64,000 nucleotides of DNA, taken from NCBI GenBank assembly GCA_037447605.1, contig CM074811.1:744213-808212 (forward strand), given 5' to 3'. Origin of the DNA: Zygnema circumcarinatum. Its lineage: Eukaryota > Streptophyta > Zygnematophyceae > Zygnematales > Zygnemataceae. The position numbers and the translations under genes are program-made. Under the pieces are notes generated by a model that did no database searches, was not told the DNA's origin, and worked only from the letters and a program-made list of their open reading frames with translations. Positions 57,601 through 64,000 of the stretch are shown one piece after another. How positions within the stretch are numbered: position 1 is the stretch's first letter; every line of letters starts with the position of its first letter.

Positions 57601-60600
57601 TTACAGTTTCAATTTTGATGTTTAGTTTCTCAGTCAGCCGTTAGGTGTCCAGGTTAACGAAAAGTGATTTATGTATTCTATGCCTATATAGTCTGCCTAT
57701 CGAACGATATATGGGAATAATCGATATATAAGACCAATCTTTTCATTCATCAAATGCTTCTGACACCCTAAAACCCATAGACCCTAAACCCTAAACACTA
57801 TTCTGAACCTTTAACCGCTTGAGCAGAATGTTTTGTCAAACGCCGAACTCCGGATTCTATGGAATTGATGGATTATAACTTTGTACTGGTGCTTGCTTTG
57901 CTCACACTCAGCTAAAACACAGTCATGAGAGTGAACTGAAACAGATCTGAGGACTGAGGACGCATTTGTTTCAGTCAGTCTGCATGATGACTTGACTGAC
58001 GAGTTGGTGTGAATCGTTTTGTGTGGTAGACCGACCTCTGGAGGGATTTCACATAGTGGTGGATGCTGGCAACGGAGCTGGTGGTTATTTCGCGGTGTGC
58101 TGCTTCCCCTCTCCCTGCTCTCCCGCCCTCTCCCTCTCCCTCTCGCTCTTTTTCGTGTCGCCCTCCTCCTCCCTCCCCGCAATTCACTCCCTCGCCTTCC
58201 CATCCTCCTCCTACTCTCTTTCTTCTTCCTGTCTGGTCTCCCCTGTTTGAGAAATGGTTGGGGGTCTCAATTCCACTTGCTTCAAGAAGGCATGAGTGAA
58301 GTTATCCGTTAGATTATGAGATTATGCTCGCCTTCATCCTCTCATTGTATATGATTGGAATCTCTTCCTTTTTGAAGATCCTTCACACCACTCTCAAGGG
58401 CGACTGCTGCATACCTTGAACCATTGTTTTCTTTACTCCTCTCTCCTTCACAATCCGCCCTTTCTCCTTCTCTCCATTGACGCCTCATACATTCCTCTCC
58501 TTATTCCTTCCCACTCCCTCTCTCTTGTCCTCTCTGTTCAGTCTTCGTCCGCAATCTTATAAGGCTGTTGGGGTGATGGGAGTGGGGCAGGCCGGCGTTT
58601 TGGAGCCCTTGGGAGCAAGTACAAGTGGGAGCCAGTTCCTGGAACCCGATGGTAAGCATCATCCTCCTCCTATTTAATGCCCTTATATAACGTACTATAA
58701 TCATCGCCACTTTAAATACCCGCCCTACGTTTCCACGTTTACCAGAGGATGTTTTAACTATAGGTATTTGTATTCTCAATTTAAGGAGTCCTATTCCTGG
58801 CTTTGCTGGGCAGCTGGACTTCCAATGAAAGCCTCAGGGTGGGTTTGTTTTTTTTCTGAATAAGATTGGTTTCCCCGTCAGGAAAATAAATGCGTGTCCT
58901 TCAACTGCAGGTCAATTTAGACAGTGTATAAAGGATGCATCAACATCAACATTAGGTTTTTCCTATATTATACGTTCTGTACATTATTTCTGTTTTGTAT
59001 GGACAAAATCCTTTTTTTTTTTGCGCTTCTCAGGGGGGCAAAGGGCACTGGAAGGTGCAGGGATGTTTCCGAACCACATTCCAAACCCGGAAGATAAAAA
59101 GGCAATGCAGATGATCACACAGGCAGTGCTGGACAATAAGGCGGACTTGGGCATCATATTCGATACGGATGTAGACCGGTAAGCACTCTGTGCATAGCTC
59201 ATGTATGGCTCGTGGTGTGAAAGAGAGGGGTTTCAATGAGGATTGGGAATTATTGACGGGATTGTAAAGCCATTTGAGTGGATAAGCAGTTTAGCATGGT
59301 TGTACATGAGATGGGTCCACATTGTATTCGAACATAGACATTTCATATACTGTACTATATTGAGTTTGCATCCTTTTTTTTGCCCAAATCGTCTGCATCC
59401 GCACTTTGCTGTTCAGGGTGCCCCCTGAGCCTTTTTCCTATCATTTCTGTCAAGAAGCCATCGACTCCACAATAAGAGTACTCTGTAGATATCGGGAAAG
59501 GTGGCTGATTCCTCATATGGGCTATATGCTGCTGCTTTTTCGGCTTTCCCTTTTGCAGAGCCGCAGCGGTGGATAGCAGTGGGGAGGAGCTCAACCGCAA
59601 CCGACTGATTGCCCTGATGTCTGCGCTTGTGCTTGCTGACGTAAGACACTCTCTTCGAGATAGCAGGCCTGCACTCTCTTCTCTTTTGGGAATTTCGGGT
59701 GATACATTGATTGATAGAATACATGGACCAAGCGCGCCTACTTTAGCAAAGGAATGCGTCGCACTATTGAATGGGAAGAACTGCGGAGGTCTTAATGCTT
59801 ATCAAGAAAAACTATTGGGGCTTGTATGCGTAGGGTGCGTAAGCATGGCCTTTTGCAACTGCGGGTTCAGAGTTTACTTTATTGAGGTTGAGCTTCGGCT
59901 TATGTTTGGGGGGAGCCGTGGTAATGTGCAGCATCCTGGAACGACAGTGGTGACAGATAGTGTTACTTCTGATGGGCTTACAGACTTCATTGAGAAAAAG
60001 CTTGGTAAAGCCATCCGATCCTCCATATAAAGCAAGGTTATTTTGATGATCGGACATTGTTGTATCGACTAGATCAGGCTAAGGGAGATTGTGAATTTAT
60101 AGCTTAGGATGATATGTAATTTGTGAGAACTATGGCATAGGAGAGTCTTACAATACTCAACCTCGAGGGGACGTTGGACTTTTCGAAAAAATTATGGTAG
60201 TCTTTGTTTGGCTGTTACAATTACTGGCTGGAGATTAGCCGTACGCTTTTTTTTTTGTTTATCATGGTCTTAGAAATCTTAAAGTGTTCTATGAACAGGA
60301 GGGAAACATCTCCGTTTCAAGCGCGGTTACAAGAACGTTATCGATGAGGGCATTCGACTGGTGAGAGACCCTTTTGTTTGAGGGAAGAGAGGGAGAGAGG
60401 GAGGGAGAGAAATTGGGAAGGAGGGAAGGACGAAGATTACAAATGAGAAGCGCATTGGGAAAGAGGTGTAGAGGGGGTAGAAAAGTGGGAGAGTATTGGG
60501 AGTGAGGAAGGAACTTATTCAAAGGGCCTGTTTCGATATATCACTTTTTCTTATCTTAGGAAGGCATGTAGATCACTGTTTCTCCAACCAACAAGGGAAG

Positions 60601-62450
60601 GAGGAAGAAATCAAGTAAAGGACGAGGATCGCATGGAAGGAGAAGTATTTTGATAAAATACTCCATTACTCTTTTACTGATCGACCCAAACCTTTTGTTC
60701 TTTTGGTTTTCGGCTCATATAGAACACCGTTGGGGAGGAATGCCATCTGGCCATAGAAACGAGCGGCCACGGAGCCCTTAAGGAGAACCATTGGCTCGAT
60801 GACGGAGCCTATCTCATGGTAGGAACTACCACTTTCTTCTCAACTTTCTAGGCTTCTTCTGCTGGTAGCTCTGCTTGCCTCCTGTACTCGTACCTAGTAA
60901 CTATAAGGTCTCGGATTTCAGTTTCCCCCCTTCCTCTCTATCAACCTATCTGTCAAAGAAGTTTGGGTTGGCCCATATCTTTTGACATCGGACCTCTTTA
61001 ACTTTCTTTTGGGAGGATCAGAAGGGGTGGAGGGAATTCATGCCTTACACTTCCACCATCTCATGGACAAAATAGGGAATTTACTAAAACGAGACGAAAT
61101 TGGGGGACCTCCTGAGTTATGAAGTTTTCCATCCGTACTACTGTTGTGGGGTGAGAGAGCAGGTGAAGCTTCTCATCAAGTTGGCGGCTGCTTCTACCGC
61201 TGGAGAGGGAAAGGGCAGCAAAGTATTGACAGGTCTAATAGAAGAACTACAAGAAGCAGCCATCACCTCTGAACTCCGCTTCAAAATCAATGAAACTCAT
61301 CCCGATATTCCGGCAGGGTTAGTTATTTCTCTCTCCAAATTCGACCCAATTCGACTTTCCCTTCGATCTTTTTTGCATTTGGCTTTTTTTTCATCTATTT
61401 GAGGAGCTGTTCTCCTGGTTCATCTCTATGTCTGTCCAGATAGCCTTCTCTCTGCCTGGAAAGGAAGAACTCCATTCGTATTCAGTGCATATTATATTGG
61501 GTGAGCGCTGAGAGAGAGAAGAGTGAATGGAGGGATGCAGGGGCTTCCGAGAGTATGGGGAGAAAGTGCTGGTAGCTCTTGACCAAGAGTTAGCATCCAA
61601 CAGTGAATTGACGAAGGCTCCAGTCAACTATGAAGGGGTAAGTCTCTGCTCTCTCGTCATTGCTTCCTGTGTACCGATTTTGATTATTGAGGATCGCGAT
61701 AAATCATTAAGAAGCTCAAATGATAGTTTGAAGTCGTACCGTGCTTCAGACCTATTCCGTGTATGCCAATCTCTCTCAGATGATCCCTTAAAACCATAAG
61801 GGCAGCTAGGTATTAGGTCAAATGACGCATTAATTCCGCATACTATGAAGGAGATTTCTAGGGTTCAGGCCTATGCGTTCGGTAACCTTGGCCTCTTTCG
61901 AGGTTTAAACGGACTGCGATTACATGTGATCCGTTTCAGGTGCGAGTGTCCGGGCATGGAGGATGGTTCTTGCTCCGCCTCTCTCTGCACGATCCCGTGC
62001 TGCCTCTCAACATTGAGGTATGTGGATATGGCTAAAAAAATGTCCAACTTCAAACTTCTTAACTCTATAACTTCTTAACTTCTTCGTCCCAACTCCTTAA
62101 GTTCGTTCAAACTTCTTAATGTTCTTGCACTTGACGAGAATGCTCGGTGATGAAGGGCACGTGTTCGAGGCGATGCCCTGACTGACCCCCTTCCTTTCTT
62201 TTTAACTTATGAATGTTTTTGTTGGGTAGCGTATTCAGCCTTTACACCATTACACCATTCGGCATATTTAGTGTGGGCCACCCTCTGCTTCTATATTAAA
62301 GTTGAAGAGGATGTTTGTTTTTGTGTATTATCTGTGCAGGCACCTTCAGAAGAAGCAGCGAAAAAACTCGGTGAAGGAGTACTGAAGGTGGTGAAGAAGT
62401 TTCCGGCTTTGGATATATCTCCTCTTGAAAAGTACCTCGCTATTGCCTGA
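54601..62450 (+). CDS. Plastid-type phosphoglucomutase/phosphomannomutase-like protein
   Basis: Alpha-D-phosphohexomutase that moves phosphate between C1 and C6 of a hexose. Sixteen plus-strand exons: 54601-54823, 55782-55851, 56255-56438, 56717-56858, 57192-57428, 58030-58094, 58591-58651, 59061-59178, 59559-59640, 59932-60004, 60299-60360, 60723-60818, 61163-61317, 61541-61637, 61940-62017, 62340-62450; all phases agree, 617 residues. Residues 1 to about 85 look like a plastid transit peptide. Then KLQNGSDIRGIAVEGVEG, SVGHDSRVSA, the phosphoserine loop TASHLPFNRNG (Ser208), metal loop DTDVDR (362-367), TDSVTSDGL, RGYKNVIDEGIRL, ETSGHGALKENHW, FREYGEKVL and the phosphate-binding RVSGHGGWFLLRLS. 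These match the plant family typified by Arabidopsis At5g17530/At1g70820, distinct from starch-pathway PGM. Which hexose phosphate it uses is unknown. The acceptor of exon 7 and the start codon are the least certain points. Confidence 0.93.
56446..56486. repeat. G homopolymer with a sequence gap
   Basis: G-runs on both sides of 10 Ns (56468-56477), just inside the intron after exon 56255-56438. True length is unknown. Confidence 0.9.
57125..57182. repeat. C-run and T-run before an acceptor
   Basis: C homopolymers followed by about 20 T residues form the polypyrimidine tract of the exon at 57192. Confidence 0.85.
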
Positions 62451-62999
62451 CTTTCAAGCATACACGTGTGGAAAACTTGAAGTGGTTCTTCAGATGGTGA
62501 GGTGTGGCTGGCATGAGTGCGTGCCGGCCGTAATGTCTTTATTCGAAAGTGGTGAGATAAGTTTCTTACTTTGAAGCGCTAATCTAAAAGGGGTCGGCTA
62601 AAACAACAGATGCTCGGATAAGGTTTGGTTCATGCAGAGGTTGCGGGATGTGAGGGAGGGAGGGAGGTGGAGGTGGTTGCGATGAATTTATGCACGTTGT
62701 GCAGGATTCGCAGAGGGGTAGAGAGGAGTGAGAGTATTGGCATATTTGCAGGAATAAGGCTAGGGATGTCAGCTGATGTTTTAGAGTATAGAGGCCGCGT
62801 AAAAGAAGGGCCCAGCCAGCAATGAAGGCCACGGTAGTTGAGAGTCTCCTACAGCTTTGTGCCGTTATTAATTTTCAAAAGAGATGAGTTTTTTTGGTTG
62901 CAAACTGTGGCAAGTGTGCATGGATTACACTACACTCAATGCCACACCCTCCTCTCACTACGCTCCCTTACTCGCATATCCGTGCCAGCTGAAAATACC
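62451..62999. other. 3' flank of the phosphohexomutase gene
   Basis: Expected 3' UTR and flank. Short frames on both strands (62584-62832 minus, 62625-62825 plus) overlap each other and show no domain. Confidence 0.4.
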
Positions 63000-63000
63000 T

Positions 63001-63140
63001 AAAAAAAAGGGAGAGGGAGAAGGAAAGGGGGAGGGGGAGGGGCGGAGAGAGCGAGAGGGGAGGGGAGGGGAGGGGAGGGGAGGGGAGGGGCGGGAAGAGG
63101 GAGAGAGCGGGAGAGCGAGAGATGGAGAAATAAACAAACG
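63001..63140. repeat. GGGGA and GA repeat tract
   Basis: Includes seven tandem AGGGG units at about 63056-63090, like the purine repeat at the very start of the window. Confidence 0.85.
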
Positions 63141-63429
63141 ATCGAGAGTAAAGGAGAAATAGTGATAGATGTCGAGAGATAAAGTAGAAAAAACGACAGA
63201 GAGACAGGGAAAGCCAGAGGGGAGGGATTTGGCAATTTGTGAGGGGAGAGAACATGGGAGCGAGAAAAGGGAGAGAGGACAGGGCAGAAAGGTATAAGCT
63301 GTGCTTCTAAACCGACAAACTCAGTTTTTGGAGCGCCCCGCCTCGGTTTTCGCAGGTTTGTGCCGTACACCGAGATACGGTTTCCATGGTAAGAATCTAG
63401 AATGAAAGTCTGCTAAATACTGTTCGAAT

Positions 63430-63515
63430 TTCCCGTACATTCTGAATATCGTACCATAAATATCATAAAGTATTTAGGTCGATACGATACGGTACGATAT
63501 TCAATATCGGAGGCT
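63430..63515. repeat. TACGATACGGTACGATA repeat copy
   Basis: Contains GATACGATACGGTACGATA and related words, the same vocabulary as 23440-23560 and 36185-36380. Confidence 0.75.
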
Positions 63516-64000
63516 GAGCTCCAAGCCCCCCACAGCTCCTTCCCTCAGTGGACTTTGGGGGCTTTGAAGGGTTTTTGGGCGGGGAATGCTCGCTAGGAAG
63601 CGATTAAGATGCTATTTTTTTTTCTGTAAACCTCTTTCTTTATTAGAAAGAATAGAAAAAATAAAGGAAAACTTGAAAGGATTAAATTAAAATTCACTTG
63701 AGATAATAGAAGGAAAAAGGCGGCCGCCATGGCTCTCCTTCCCCGCCTCTTCTCGCGCTTTGGGGGGGCGCACGCATGCGCCACGTGGCACCCCGCATGG
63801 CGAATAATGGCGGAATTGGATGCTGTAAGTAGGCGGGAGTGTCTGGGCGGCGGGTGTGGTGGCGAGGGGAGGGAGGCTCTCGCTACGCCGGGAGAGGCGA
63901 GGGAGGGAGTGATGCGTATGGCGGAGGAAGGGAGCATATTGGAGGTCGGGTCTGCGGTCAGAATTAGGGTTGGAGGGAAGGAGAGGGAGCGGGAGTTGAG
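63516..64000. other. Window end, no confirmed gene
   Basis: A minus-strand frame from 63937 (ATG in context) starts with an Arg/Ser/Pro-rich, acid-poor stretch that could be an organelle targeting peptide, and a donor-like GTAAG does not clearly follow. A G-box lies at 63782-63787. It may be the first exon of a gene but nothing else supports this. Confidence 0.2.

Noticed and set aside
63593-63937. Minus-strand frame with transit-peptide-like start at the window edge
   Set aside because: Too little sequence and no conserved domain or convincing splice donor; kept only as a low-confidence note.

Overview
The window is nuclear DNA of a photosynthetic eukaryote of the green lineage, most likely a streptophyte (alga or early land plant). 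Genes are split by many GT-AG introns, several proteins are plant-type (thylakoid curvature protein CURT1, plastid DUF3082 protein, organellar type III NDPK, plant-style LOH ceramide synthase, plastid-type phosphohexomutase), and intergenic DNA is full of CT/GA microsatellites and dispersed repeats. The species cannot be named from the sequence. I rebuilt gene models by hand from protein-family conservation and codon-phase agreement at every splice junction; no transcript data were available. Two 10-N gaps (21661-21670, 56468-56477) lie inside introns or low-complexity DNA.

Layout. 1-3.4 kb: KDEL receptor ERD2 (minus). 4.8-5.8 kb: a two-exon gene for a small secreted Pro/Ala-rich, 14-cysteine-domain protein (plus) behind a cluster of four G-boxes. 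7.6-9.5 kb: organellar NDPK (minus). 11.3-13.6 kb: plastid DUF3082 membrane protein (minus). 14.9-16.8 kb: CURT1 (minus). 18.6-21.4 kb: ceramide synthase (plus). 21.4-25.9 kb: repeat-rich DNA with a zinc-knuckle fragment between inverted repeats and a G-box-rich stretch. 25.9-28.8 kb: ARM-repeat protein (plus). 31.3-32.7 kb: 14-3-3 (plus). 34.6-35.8 kb: RBM7-like RRM protein (minus). 37.4-41.1 kb: amidase-signature enzyme (minus). 42.2-49.7 kb: GT92 glycosyltransferase (plus) carrying an apparently identical 824-bp tandem duplication of three exons. 49.7-52.6 kb: ALG11 mannosyltransferase (minus), whose coding end overlaps that of the GT92 gene by 32 bp. 54.6-62.5 kb: 16-exon plastid-type phosphoglucomutase/phosphomannomutase-like gene (plus). 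62.5-64 kb: repeats only.

The genes are mostly housekeeping. Two loose neighbourhoods stand out: an organelle set on the minus strand (NDPK, DUF3082, CURT1), and a sugar/secretory set (GT92, ALG11, phosphohexomutase). Neither needs to be functional clustering. The most unusual items are the GT92 exon duplication, the GT92/ALG11 coding overlap, the cysteine-rich secreted protein with its G-box cluster, a six-copy dispersed repeat family with residual coding potential, and a pair of inverted repeats enclosing a transposase-like zinc knuckle. I found no CRISPR array, rRNA, convincing tRNA, intact transposon or viral gene.
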